Below, in pieces: positions 31,980-41,180 of a stretch of 44,017 nucleotides of DNA. The translations under genes were made by a program, and so were the position numbers. Within the stretch, counting starts at the first letter, position 1; each line of letters starts with the position of its first letter. The DNA is from an uncultured Clostridia bacterium (lineage in GTDB: Bacteria > Bacillota > Clostridia > Christensenellales > Aristaeellaceae). The stretch is from NCBI GenBank assembly GCA_934670175.1, contig CAKUOX010000015.1, positions 1-44,017 of the forward strand, written 5' to 3'. The notes under the pieces were generated by a model, which was not told the DNA's origin, did not search any database, and saw nothing but the letters and a program-made list of their open reading frames with translations.

Positions 31980-33350
31980 ATGAAACTTTGGGCAGGCAGG
32001 CTTCAGGGACAGGTAGACGACCGGCTGAACGAGCTTAACGCCTCTATTGGCTACGATTCGCGCATGTACCGGCAGGACATTCGCGGTTCCATGGCGCATG
32101 CGAGGATGCTGGGCGCGAGCGGCGTGATTCCGCAGGCGGACGCGGCAGCCATCATTGCGGGGCTTCAGGGCATGCTATCCGATCTGGAAACGGGCGCACT
32201 GGAGATCGACATGAGCAGCGAGGATATTCATACCTTCGTGGAGGCCGAGCTGACGAAGCGCATCGGCGATGCGGGCAAGAAGCTGCATACCGCGCGCAGC
32301 CGCAACGATCAGGTGGCGCTGGACGTCAGGCTGTATCTGGCCGACGAGATCGAGCAGATCATCGCGCTGGCGAAGGACTTCATACGAGCCATTTGTGAAA
32401 CGGCGAAGCAGCATCTGGAGACCGTGATGCCGGGCTACACGCATCTGCAGCGCGCGCAGCCGGTCACGCTGGCGCACTACCTGATGGCCTACGCGCAGAT
32501 GCTGCTGCGCGACATCGACCGCCTGCAGGATTGTCGGGAGCGCACGCTGGTTTCGCCGCTGGGCTGCGGCGCGCTGGCGGGCACCACGCACGCCATCGAC
32601 CGCGAAATGGTGGCTGAGGAGCTGGGCATGAATGGCATCTGCATGAATTCGCTGGACGGCGTATCCGACCGCGACTTTGTGCTGGAGCTGCTGTCCGACC
32701 TGTCTATTATGATGATGCACCTGTCGCGCTTCAGCGAGGAAATCTGCATCTGGTGCAGCTGGGAATTCGGCTTCGTCACACTGTCGGATGCCTTTTCCAC
32801 CGGCTCGTCCATCATGCCGCAGAAGAAGAATCCGGACATCACCGAGCTGGTGCGCGGCAAGACAGGGCGCGTTTACGGCGATCTGATGGGACTGCTGACG
32901 GCCATGAAGGCGCTGCCGCTGGCCTACAACAAGGACATGCAGGAGGACAAGGAGGCCGTTTTCGACGCGCTGGATACCGCCGCGCTGTCGCTCGAGGTGC
33001 TCGCGCCGATGCTGCGCACGGCGACCTTCCATCCTGAAAAAATGAAGCAGGCGGCGTTGGGCGGCTTCATCAATGCCACCGACGCGGCCGATTATCTGGC
33101 CAAGAAGGGCGTGCCCTTCCGCGACGCCTATTGCGTGACGGGTCAGCTGGTGAACCGCTGCATCGCGCTGGGTACGACGCTGGATAAGCTGCCCCTGGAG
33201 GAATACCGCGCGCTCTGTCCCGCCTTCGATGCGGACGTGTACGCCGCCATCGATCTGCTCGCCTGCGTGCGCGGCAGAAACCTGCCCGGCGGCCCCGCGC
33301 CCGAGCGCGTGCAGGAACAGATCGCGCTGGCGCTGGAAAAAATCAAATAA
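31980..33350 (+). CDS. argH: Argininosuccinate lyase
   Basis: The 456-residue protein splits argininosuccinate into arginine and fumarate. It has the start LWAGRLQGQVDDRLNELNASI, TARSRNDQVALDVRLYL, TVMPGYTHLQRAQPVTLAHYLMAY and the superfamily signature GSSIMPQKKNPDI. These motifs make the assignment firm. TAGGAGGAAG precedes the ATG. It is followed by a strong hairpin at 33363-33409. Confidence 0.97.
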   Translation: MKLWAGRLQGQVDDRLNELNASIGYDSRMYRQDIRGSMAHARMLGASGVIPQADAAAIIAGLQGMLSDLETGALEIDMSSEDIHTFVEAELTKRIGDAGKKLHTARSRNDQVALDVRLYLADEIEQIIALAKDFIRAICETAKQHLETVMPGYTHLQRAQPVTLAHYLMAYAQMLLRDIDRLQDCRERTLVSPLGCGALAGTTHAIDREMVAEELGMNGICMNSLDGVSDRDFVLELLSDLSIMMMHLSRFSEEICIWCSWEFGFVTLSDAFSTGSSIMPQKKNPDITELVRGKTGRVYGDLMGLLTAMKALPLAYNKDMQEDKEAVFDALDTAALSLEVLAPMLRTATFHPEKMKQAALGGFINATDAADYLAKKGVPFRDAYCVTGQLVNRCIALGTTLDKLPLEEYRALCPAFDADVYAAIDLLACVRGRNLPGGPAPERVQEQIALALEKIK

Positions 33351-33362
33351 AAACGGAGATAC

Positions 33363-33409
33363 AGCAGGCCCCCTGACGCCGGAATCATGTCCGGTGCAGG
33401 GGGCCTGCT
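33363..33409. terminator. Strong hairpin between convergent argH and the metallo-hydrolase
   Basis: AGCAGGCCCCCTG (33363-33375) pairs perfectly with CAGGGGGCCTGCT (33397-33409), with an inner CCGGA/TCCGG stem. The T-run after it is broken (ATCGTTATTTC), so termination may be imperfect. Confidence 0.75.
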
Positions 33410-33413
33410 ATCG

Positions 33414-34508
33414 TTATTTCAGGGCGCCAGTCGGGCCTTGGAGGCAGTCTGGCGGTGCGGGAAAATCGGCACTGTGGTAGGGGATGCTTTCGACAAAGCT
33501 GTTTTCGGCGCATAGCTGCCGGTATTGCGCGTGGTTCAGGTGTACGGGATAGCGCGCCTGGACGAGTCCGCCCTGCGCCAGTAGCGCGGCGGCGGGCGTG
33601 TCCGCTTCCACGGTGCCGGTGAGCACGCCATACGCGCCGTGTGCGAGCAGCGTGTGCGCCAGCCGGAGCGAGGCGGGGCGGCGCAGCTGCGGATCGCTGA
33701 TGAACACCGCGGCCGCGCGGCCCTCGCGCTCCGGCGGCAGGCCCGCTTCCAGCGGCTCTACGGGCGCATTCTGCCGCCGATACCAGAAGGGTAAGCGCCG
33801 CGCCTCCTCGATGTGCGCGACAAAATACGCATCGCCCAGATAATGACCGAACAGGCCGCGATCGCGCAGCAGGTACAGCAGCTCCTCGCCGCGCCCATAG
33901 CAGGGCACGGGGAAAAACAGGCAGCCGGTGTAGCGCAGCAGGCGCAGTATCTCGTGGGCCAGCATGTCGCAGGCCGTCGCGTAATCCGTATCGTCGCGCC
34001 CATAGGCGCAGTCGATCACCGCCCGCTCCGCCTGCACGCCGCGAATGGGATCGCAGGCGAACACCTGCGTGTTTTCGGTATAATCACCGGAAAAGAGGAT
34101 ACTGCCGTCCTCCTCGAAGCGGTACCAGACGCTGCCGGGGCAGTGCCCGCTGCGCCCCCACTGCACATGCGCGCGGTTGAACATGCCCGCGCCGTCTGGA
34201 CAGAGCGATTCCAGCGGCAGCGTGCGCAGGCCGGGCAGCCGCAGCTGCGCAAGCGTCGGCTCAGAGCCCACCACCAGCCCGCGAAAGCCCAGCGCGGCAA
34301 TATGGTTCAGCGCGCCGCTGTGGTCGGCATGCGAGTGCGTCAGGAATACCGCCTTCAGCTCCGGCACGCATTCGGGCGGCAGGTGCGGCCAGGGATCCTG
34401 CGCTGCGGCCATCATGCCGCAGTCCACCAGAAAGCTCTGGCTGGCGGTCTCCACATGAAAACAGTTGCGGCCATGCTCGCCGCAGCCGCCGGCAATATGC
34501 AGCTTCAA
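33414..34508 (-). CDS. Metallo-beta-lactamase-fold hydrolase, beta-CASP-like
   Basis: The 364-residue protein has the metal-binding THSHADHSGA (His58, His60, Asp62, His63), a second GHCPGSVWYRF motif and FSGDYTENTQ. The C-terminal half (FFPVPCYGRGEELLYLLRD) resembles beta-CASP RNA-processing nucleases, so RNA cleavage is the leading guess. It starts with TTG at 34508, preceded by GGAAGGGAAG. The TTG overlaps the stop of the permease gene (TTGA), so it was or is translated by coupling to that broken gene. Confidence 0.8.
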   Translation of the reverse strand: MKLHIAGGCGEHGRNCFHVETASQSFLVDCGMMAAAQDPWPHLPPECVPELKAVFLTHSHADHSGALNHIAALGFRGLVVGSEPTLAQLRLPGLRTLPLESLCPDGAGMFNRAHVQWGRSGHCPGSVWYRFEEDGSILFSGDYTENTQVFACDPIRGVQAERAVIDCAYGRDDTDYATACDMLAHEILRLLRYTGCLFFPVPCYGRGEELLYLLRDRGLFGHYLGDAYFVAHIEEARRLPFWYRRQNAPVEPLEAGLPPEREGRAAAVFISDPQLRRPASLRLAHTLLAHGAYGVLTGTVEADTPAAALLAQGGLVQARYPVHLNHAQYRQLCAENSFVESIPYHSADFPAPPDCLQGPTGALK

Positions 34509-36174
34509 ATGCTTCCCTTCCTTCTGTTGATGGCCAGATTCAGCAGAATCAGCGCCGTAGTGGTCAGCAGCACGCAGAGCACGGCCATCGCCATGCCGAC
34601 GGAAACGCTGCCCTGTTCAAATTCGCGCACGATGTAGGTGGACACCACCAGCACGTTCGGCGGCGCGATCAGGCTGGCTGTCACCAGCTCGCGGAAGGCG
34701 ATGATGAAGGTCATCATCCAGCCGGAGAGCACGCCGCGCGAGAGCAGCGGCAGCGTGACGCGCCGGAACACATACGCGGGCGAGCCGCCGAACACCTGCG
34801 CCGCCGCCGTGAGGCTGTCGCTGATCTGCGTGTAGGCCGAGGAGACGTATTGGATGGTGTAGGGCAGGAACAGCGCCACATAGGCCGCGACCATGATGCC
34901 CATCGTGTTGTACAGCGGTATGAAGCGGTAAAGGCGGTTCCAGAACAGCATTACGCCGATGACCAGCACGATGCCGGGCAGCATTTCCGGCAGCATGCCC
35001 GCGGCCTCCACCGCTCTGGCAGCGCGCGAACGCTTTCCGTGTACGGCCGCTCCAGCAGCATGCCCAGCACAGCGCACAGGCTCGCCGAGCTCACGGCCAG
35101 CGTCAGGCTGTTTTTCAGCGCCTGAACGCCCCGCGTGTTTTCGGTAAACAGCTCCACATAATGCGCCAGCGTGAAATTGCCCGCCGCCAGGCCGTAGCCG
35201 CGCAGCTTGATCAGCAATGTGGAAATGATGGAAAAATACGGCACGCCCACGGCAATCAGCAGCACCAGCGCCACATAGACCCACGCCAGGGCAGCCGCCG
35301 GACGCGACAGGCGCACGCATGCACCGCGCTGTCCCTTGCCGCCGACCAGGTGATAGGTTCTGCGCCGCGTGGTCTCATTTTGCAGCAGCCACAGCAGCAT
35401 ACATATGCCTACCAGCACCGACGCGAGCGTGGCGGATTTTCCGAAATCGATGGGCGATATGGTGGCGTAGCGGTGGATCTGCGTGGTAAACACGTCGAAG
35501 CCGATGCGCCTGCCCAGCGTGGCGGGCGTTCCGTATTCCGAAATGGTTTTCACGAACACCAGCAGCGCGCCGATGGCATAGTTGCCGCTCAGCAGCGGCA
35601 AAAATACCCGCCGCAGCCGCCGCCCAAAGCCCGCGCCGAACACCGCCGCAGCCTCCTCCAGGCTTGCTGGAAGGTTCAGCATGGCGTTTTTCAGCATCGT
35701 GAGCATAAACGGAAACACATGCAGGCTCATCACCAGCGTCAGCCCCGCCAGCGAGAAAAAATATTTTTCGCAGCCCGCCGCAGAAGGTATCAGCTGCTGG
35801 AGCAGCCCGCGCTTCTGCATAAACAGTATCCAGCCCATGGACGCAATGTAGGGCGGCGTCATGAACGGGATCATGAACAGAATATCAAAGATTTTGTGCC
35901 GTGCGAGGCGCGTGCGTGAAAATAGATACGCCAGCGGCGCGGCGATCAGGGTAGAGAGCACCACCACCAGCGCGCCCAGCAGCAGCGAATTGCCGATCAT
36001 GCGCAGGTTGCCGTCCTCGCACAGCGCTGCCCACGCGGCGGCAAGGTCAGGGCGGCCATCCCTGATGACCGCCCTGGCAAACACTGAGATCAGCGGGCAG
36101 ACGATCAATACCAGCAGTATGACCGCCAGAACCGCGAGGGATACGCGCCGCTTTGAACCGTTTGTCCGCTTCAT
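34505..36174 (-). pseudogene. Ferric-iron ABC transporter permease (FbpB type), frameshifted
   Basis: The permease should be about 556 residues with two fused domains. From 36174 a frame encodes the first domain and half of the second (FSRTRLARHKIFDILFMIPFM, AAAVFGAGFGRRLRRVFLPLL), through LCAVLGMLLERPYTE. It then loses sense and stops near 34951. The true continuation (GKRSRAARAVEAAGMLPEMLPG to FRRVTLPLLSRGVLSGWMMTFI and the end at 34505) lies in another frame. One missing base near 35060 would explain it. Sequencing error is possible, but the neighbouring gene is also broken. Confidence 0.8.
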
Positions 36175-36187
36175 TTACAGCCCTTCT

Positions 36188-37279
36188 TTATTTGCAGAGT
36201 TCGTTCAGATGCGCTGCGGCGTCGGACGCGATGGTCATCATGGCGTCCCAGTCGCACTCGATCTGCGGAATATCCTCAAGGTTCGTGCGGTTGTCGCACT
36301 TCACATCGCTGCGGCCGGGCAGCAGATATGCCTGCGCCACCAGCTGCTGCGCCTCATCCGAGAACAGGTAATCCACAAACGCCTTCGCGTTTTCCATGTT
36401 GGGCGCGGTCTTGAGGATCATCGCCGGACGCGGGTTCACCACCGTGCCGCCATCGGGATAGTAGATCTCCAGCGGCTCGCCCTTGGCCATGGAGGAATAG
36501 GCGTTGTAATCCACGCCCGCTACCAGCGCGCCCACCTCGCCGGTGGTCATGGCCTCCAACGCCGCCTTGTTCGCGCCGGGCACGATCATGCCGTTCGCAG
36601 CCATGCCTTCGAAGGCGTCCCAGCCATAGGCGTTCACGAAGCCCGCCACGAAATCCTTGCACGCGCCGGACTTCTCCGGATCCGGAATGGCCAGCAGATC
36701 GCGATACTTTTCATCGGCCAGATCCGCCCAGTCGCCGCTCATTTCGCCGATGACCGAGGTATTGTAGATCACGCCGACGGCGGAAGCGCTGTAACCAAAG
36801 AGCGTGTTGTCCGCGTCGATCCAGCCGGACACGATCTTATCTGCGTTCGCAGGCGCATAGCTTTCCAGCTTGCCAGACGCCTTCATCGACAGTCCGTCCG
36901 ACCAGGACGCCAGAATCACCACATCTGCGATGGGATTGGCTTCCTCGGCCTCGAGGCGCGCCAGGATCTCGCCCGTGGTTCCCTGGAAGCTGTCCACCGC
37001 GATGCCCGTAGCGGCGGTAAAGCCCTCGGCGAGCTTGTCGGCCAGTCCCGCCGGAGACGGCATGTACACCGTGACCTTATCGCCGAAATATATCTCGCCG
37101 CTGTCCGGCGTTTCCAGTCCGGCCAGCATGCGCAGCAGCGTGGTCTTGCCGCAGCTGGACGGCCCCAGCAATGTGGTAAACGCGCCGTCTGCCAGCGTGA
37201 GCGACATTGGGTGAAGCACCGCCTTGCGTCCGAAGACCTTGGATATGTTATCAAGTCGTATTTCCGTAAGTATCACCAC
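36188..37279 (-). CDS. In-frame chimera: ABC ATPase start fused to a ferric-iron binding protein
   Basis: The 363-residue frame has two unrelated parts. Residues 1-67 are the start of an ABC ATPase with Walker A GPSSCGKTTLLRMLAG. From about 68 the sequence is an FbpA-type periplasmic binding protein without its signal peptide: VTVYMPSPAGLADKLAEGF, GTTGEILARLEAEEANPIADVV, LFGYSASAVGVIYNTSV, AMILKTAPNMENAKAFVDYLFS. The ATPase lacks signature and Walker B, and the binding part cannot be exported, so neither works. A deletion removing the rest of the ATPase and the binding protein's start is the simplest cause. GTG start at 37279 or 37276 with no clear ribosome binding site. Confidence 0.82.
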   Translation of the reverse strand: MVILTEIRLDNISKVFGRKAVLHPMSLTLADGAFTTLLGPSSCGKTTLLRMLAGLETPDSGEIYFGDKVTVYMPSPAGLADKLAEGFTAATGIAVDSFQGTTGEILARLEAEEANPIADVVILASWSDGLSMKASGKLESYAPANADKIVSGWIDADNTLFGYSASAVGVIYNTSVIGEMSGDWADLADEKYRDLLAIPDPEKSGACKDFVAGFVNAYGWDAFEGMAANGMIVPGANKAALEAMTTGEVGALVAGVDYNAYSSMAKGEPLEIYYPDGGTVVNPRPAMILKTAPNMENAKAFVDYLFSDEAQQLVAQAYLLPGRSDVKCDNRTNLEDIPQIECDWDAMMTIASDAAAHLNELCK

Positions 37280-37535
37280 CGCACAGGCCGTATCGCCATT
37301 TCTTATCAGAAATTATAGCGTGCGCCTGTCAGATGTGGATCCGGCATATTTCAAATGTATGTCAAATCCAGGTGAACAAATCAGCGCGCCGTTTCTTAAC
37401 TCGGCTTTGACTGGAATTTGAAGTGCGGCGGATATGCCCTTGACGGCGGCATGCTATCGTGAAGGCGTCGGGGGGGAAGCATGGGGAACGCCCCTGATGT
37501 ATAACGATATGTAAGAAAGTGAGAGGGAGAAAAAG

Positions 37536-39047
37536 ATGAAACGTATTCAAAGGATCGTCGCTATGGCACTGATCTGCCTGCTATGCCTGACTGCGCTGCC
37601 GGTGCTTGCGGAGGAAACTGCAGCCGCGCCGAAGTATGTGTTTTTGTTCATCGGCGACGGCATGAGCTATCCTCAGTTCCAGGCCGCGGCGGACTATCTG
37701 GGCGCGCTGGCCGACGGCGACGCAGAGGCCGCACTGCCGAGCACGAAGTACGATACGCGCGGCGGCGCGGTGCTGGACGGCCCCGTTGCGCTGAATTTCA
37801 TGAGCTTTCCGGTGGCAGGTTCCGCAGTGACCTTTGATTCCTGCAGCTTCGCGCCGGATTCCGCCTCCACCGCCACGTCCATCGCCACCGGCCACAAGAC
37901 CTACTCCGGCATGATCAACGTGGACGAGACCGGCAGCGTTTCCTTCGAGACCATCGCCGAGAAGCTGCATTCCCAGAAGGGCTGGAAGATCGGCGTGATC
38001 TCCTCCGTCAACATCAACCATGCCACGCCCGCCGCGTTCTACGCCCATCAGGCCAGCCGCAGCAATTACTATGAGATCGGCCTGGAAATGGTCGAATCCG
38101 GCTTCGAGTACTTCGCCGGCGGCGCGCTGAAGAAGGTGAACGGCGCAAACGGTGATCAGGCGAGCCTGTACGACCTGGCCGGGAAGGCGGGCTACAAGGT
38201 GACCTTCACTCAGGCCGACGCGGAAGCGATCAAGCCCGAGGATGAAAAGGTGGTTCTTATCGACGAGCACCTGGCCGACAGCGACGCCATGGACTACGAC
38301 ATGGATCGCGCCGAGGGCGAATGGGCGCTGAAGGACTACGTTGCCAAGGGCATCGAGCAGCTTGACAATGAAACCGGCTTCTTCATGATGTGCGAGGGCG
38401 GGAAGATCGACTGGGCGTGCCACGCCAACGACGCGGGCGCGACCGTGACCGATACGCTGGCGCTGGCCGATGCGGTGCAGGTTGCCATCGATTTCGCCAA
38501 GGAGCACCCCGCCGAGACGCTGATCATCGTCACCGGCGACCATGAGACCGGCGGTCTGACCATCGGCTTTGCGGGCACCGACTACGATACCTATCTGGAT
38601 ACCCTGAGCAACCAGAAGATCTCCTACGCCCAGTTCGACGAGCAGTATGTCGCAGGCTACAAGGAGAATCAGACGCCCTTCGAGGACGCGATGAAGGATG
38701 TTGAGGCGCTCTTCGGCCTGAAGCTCAGCGGCGACGAGGGCGACCGGCTGGTGCTGACCGAGTATGAAGCCCAGCGCCTGAAGGATGCCTACGAAACGGT
38801 ACTGGTTGACGTTTCCGCCGACAGCTACACCCAGGAGCAGTCGCTGCTCTACGGCGGCTACAATCCCTTCAGCGTCACCGTTACCCACATTCTGAACAAC
38901 AAGTCTGGCGTGGACTTCACCAGCTACTCCCATACCGGCCTGCCCGTGGCGGTGTTCGCACAGGGCGCGGGTCAGGACGCCTTCACCGGTTACTACGATA
39001 ACACCGAAATCTACAACAAGCTGGCGGCACTGGTGGACGTAAGGTAA
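37536..39047 (+). CDS. phoA: Secreted alkaline phosphatase
   Basis: The 503-residue protein has a signal peptide (MKRIQRIVAMALICLLCLTALPVLA). The metal ligands and nucleophile can be placed: FIGDGMS with Asp41, FAPDSASTATSIATGHKT with Ser109 as phospho-nucleophile, CEGGKIDWACHAND, VTGDHETGG and YSHTGLPV. It releases phosphate from organic esters outside the cell. The ribosome binding site is GAGGGAGA. The 256-base gap upstream has no convincing -10/-35 pair, and no PHO box was found, so its control is unknown. Confidence 0.95.
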   Translation: MKRIQRIVAMALICLLCLTALPVLAEETAAAPKYVFLFIGDGMSYPQFQAAADYLGALADGDAEAALPSTKYDTRGGAVLDGPVALNFMSFPVAGSAVTFDSCSFAPDSASTATSIATGHKTYSGMINVDETGSVSFETIAEKLHSQKGWKIGVISSVNINHATPAAFYAHQASRSNYYEIGLEMVESGFEYFAGGALKKVNGANGDQASLYDLAGKAGYKVTFTQADAEAIKPEDEKVVLIDEHLADSDAMDYDMDRAEGEWALKDYVAKGIEQLDNETGFFMMCEGGKIDWACHANDAGATVTDTLALADAVQVAIDFAKEHPAETLIIVTGDHETGGLTIGFAGTDYDTYLDTLSNQKISYAQFDEQYVAGYKENQTPFEDAMKDVEALFGLKLSGDEGDRLVLTEYEAQRLKDAYETVLVDVSADSYTQEQSLLYGGYNPFSVTVTHILNNKSGVDFTSYSHTGLPVAVFAQGAGQDAFTGYYDNTEIYNKLAALVDVR

Positions 39048-39183
39048 ACCGGCCGCGGTGAGAACCTGAGGATGACAGTGGACGGGGGAGCTTGCTTCCC
39101 CGCTTACCTGTTGTCAAAAGCCTTTTTTGACAAGCTGTGAGGGCGGGCGCCCACCTGCTCTTTGCATACGGGGAGGGAAAGAA

Positions 39184-40341
39184 ATGCTCAACAGGCTTCG
39201 CAAACGAAGAACGTTCGTTCCTGTGGCGCTGTCGCTGGCGTTCATGATCGCGCTGCTGCTTCTGCCTACCGGCTTCGAGGGTGCGCTGAGCTATCGCAAT
39301 GCGGATCGCGTGCGGGCGCGGGTACTGACTACCGATGAGAGCGACATTGTGGATACGGGACTGGTGCGCACCGGTGAGCAGCGCTGCCGGGTGGAGATCC
39401 TCGGCGGGCAGTTCAGGGGCACGGAGGCCGATGCGGTTAACCGCTTGAACGGTTCGCTGGCACAGGACAAGATATTCGAGCCGGGCGATACGGCCTACGT
39501 CGTGGTCAGCCACAGCGGCGGTGCGATCACCTCCGTCACCATGGCGGATCATTTTCGCCTGGGCGGCGAGGCGCTGCTGGCCGGACTGTTTCTGCTGCTC
39601 TTGCTGCTGTTCGCGCGGGGCACGGGACTGCGCGCCATACTGTCCTTTATCGATACGATCCTTCTGATGTGGAAGGTGCTGGTGCCCTGCCTCCTGAAGG
39701 GCCATAATCCCATCTGGGTGGCCATGGGGCTGGTGATGCTGCTGACGGTGCTGATCCTGAGCCTGATCTACGGTCTGGACAGGCGCTGCGCGGCGGCAGT
39801 TTCCGGCGCGGCGCTGGGCATACTGGTCACGGCGGCGCTGGGCTACTGCTTTACCGATCTGTTCCGCATTCACGGCGCGGTGATGGAATCCAGCGAGAGC
39901 CTGCTCTACGCCGGCTACGCCCATCTCGATCTGACGAAGATATTTGTCGCCTCCATCTTTCTCGGCTCATCCGGCGCGGTAATGGATCTGTCGGTGGATA
40001 TTTGCTCCGCCGTGTACGAGGTGGTGCAGAAGCGTCCGGACATCTCCGCGCGGGAAGCGATCGGCTCGGGCTTCGCCGTGGGGCGCGCGGCCTGTGGCTC
40101 TACCACGACCACGCTGCTGCTGGCCTATTCGGGCAGCTATGTGGCGCTGCTGATGGTGTTCATGGCGCAGGGCACGCCCGTGGGCATGATGCTCAACTAC
40201 AAGTACGTCGCCGCCGAGATCGTTCACACCGTGGTCGGTTCCTTCGGGCTGGTGACCGTCGCGCCGCTGACAGCCATTACCAGCGGCCTGCTGCTGACGC
40301 GCCGCAGAGGTACAGACAAAGCAGAGGAGCGAACGCCGTAA
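39184..40341 (+). CDS. YibE/F-family membrane protein
   Basis: The 385-residue protein has one N-terminal span (VPVALSLAFMIALLLLPTGF), an exterior beta domain and then about seven spans. The family hallmarks are LFARGTGLRAILSFIDTILLMWKVLVPCLLKGHNP, IFVASIFLGSSGAVMDLSVDICSAVYEVV and GRAACGSTTTTLLLAYSGSYVALLM. YibE/F proteins occur in Firmicutes and Actinobacteria; a transport role is suspected but unproven. The start at 39184 follows GGGGAGGGAAAG. In the 136-base gap after phoA are hairpins (GGGGAG/CTTCCCC and TTGTCAAAA/TTTTGACAA at 39111-39133). Confidence 0.9.
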   Translation: MLNRLRKRRTFVPVALSLAFMIALLLLPTGFEGALSYRNADRVRARVLTTDESDIVDTGLVRTGEQRCRVEILGGQFRGTEADAVNRLNGSLAQDKIFEPGDTAYVVVSHSGGAITSVTMADHFRLGGEALLAGLFLLLLLLFARGTGLRAILSFIDTILLMWKVLVPCLLKGHNPIWVAMGLVMLLTVLILSLIYGLDRRCAAAVSGAALGILVTAALGYCFTDLFRIHGAVMESSESLLYAGYAHLDLTKIFVASIFLGSSGAVMDLSVDICSAVYEVVQKRPDISAREAIGSGFAVGRAACGSTTTTLLLAYSGSYVALLMVFMAQGTPVGMMLNYKYVAAEIVHTVVGSFGLVTVAPLTAITSGLLLTRRRGTDKAEERTP

Positions 40342-40357
40342 TAAGCGTTCGCTCCTC
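40324..40357. terminator. Bidirectional hairpin overlapping the YibE/F stop
   Basis: GAGGAGCGAACGC (40324-40336) pairs perfectly over 13 bp with GCGTTCGCTCCTC (40345-40357). The YibE/F stop codon lies in its loop. No T-run follows on either strand. Confidence 0.6.
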
Positions 40358-40378
40358 ATGTATAAATATAATATGTAC

Positions 40379-41167
40379 TTATCCGTACATCTTCCCCAGA
40401 ATAAAGCGGATCAGCGGGCCGGGCAGCAGCTTCGAGAGCAGCACGCAGCCCTTATAGACGATGCCGATGGTATTGTACGGCGCGACGCGCTTTTTCAGCG
40501 CCAAACGCGCGATGAAGCGCCCCGCCGTGGCAGGGCTCATGCCGGTTTGCTCGTCATGCTCCATGCGGGCGACCGATTTTTCGATGCGCCCGCCGTATTC
40601 GGCGTCTCCGGCGATGCTTTTCCGGCGTGCGGCGGTAAAGCCGGTCTTAATGTCGCCGGGCATCACGCAGCACACGCTCACGCCGTAGGGCTTGACCTCG
40701 TTTGCTACGGCCATCGTCATGGCGCTGACAGCGGCCTTCGAAATGGAATACCATGCCTGAAACGGTATGGGCAGCGGTCCGGCCACGGAGCTGAGGTTCA
40801 CGATTCGCCCGCGCCCTGCGCGGCGCATGTACGGCAGCACGGCGCGGATCATATTGTCCATGCCAAAGAGGTTGACCTCCATCAGCCGGTGCGAATCGGC
40901 AGATTCGGTAAATTCAAACGCGCCGGAAATGCCGTAGCCCGCGTTGTTGATGAGAATATCGATGCGCCCCGCTTCCTGCACGACCACATCCATGGCTTCG
41001 CGCACGGCCTGCTCGTCCGTCACGTCTACGCGCATATGGCGCATGAAGTCGAAAGCTGCATCGCGGCGGCTGAATTCATACACGCGGCAGCCTGCCGCAG
41101 CCAGCGCGCGCGCCGTTTCCAGCCCGATGCCGCTGGAGCCGCCGGTGATAATAGCGATTCTTTCCAT
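40379..41167 (-). CDS. Short-chain dehydrogenase, probable 3-ketosphinganine reductase
   Basis: The 262-residue protein has the NAD(P) loop TGGSSGIG (8-15), NNAGYG (74-79), and the catalytic Ser127 with Tyr140-x3-Lys144 (WYSISK). A short hydrophobic C-terminus (IVYKGCVLLSKLLPGPLIRFIL) may touch the membrane. The gene lies 13 bases downstream of a serine palmitoyltransferase-like gene in the same operon, and 3-ketosphinganine reductases are members of this superfamily. The role is therefore inferred from context; other keto reductions remain possible. Confidence 0.75.
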   Translation of the reverse strand: MERIAIITGGSSGIGLETARALAAAGCRVYEFSRRDAAFDFMRHMRVDVTDEQAVREAMDVVVQEAGRIDILINNAGYGISGAFEFTESADSHRLMEVNLFGMDNMIRAVLPYMRRAGRGRIVNLSSVAGPLPIPFQAWYSISKAAVSAMTMAVANEVKPYGVSVCCVMPGDIKTGFTAARRKSIAGDAEYGGRIEKSVARMEHDEQTGMSPATAGRFIARLALKKRVAPYNTIGIVYKGCVLLSKLLPGPLIRFILGKMYG

Positions 41168-41180
41168 AATTATGCCATCC

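Noticed and set aside
39111..39133. TTGTCAAAA/TTTTGACAA hairpin read as a terminator or its TTGACA as a -35
   Set aside because: No T-run follows, and no -10 lies at 15-19 bases, so neither reading is supported.
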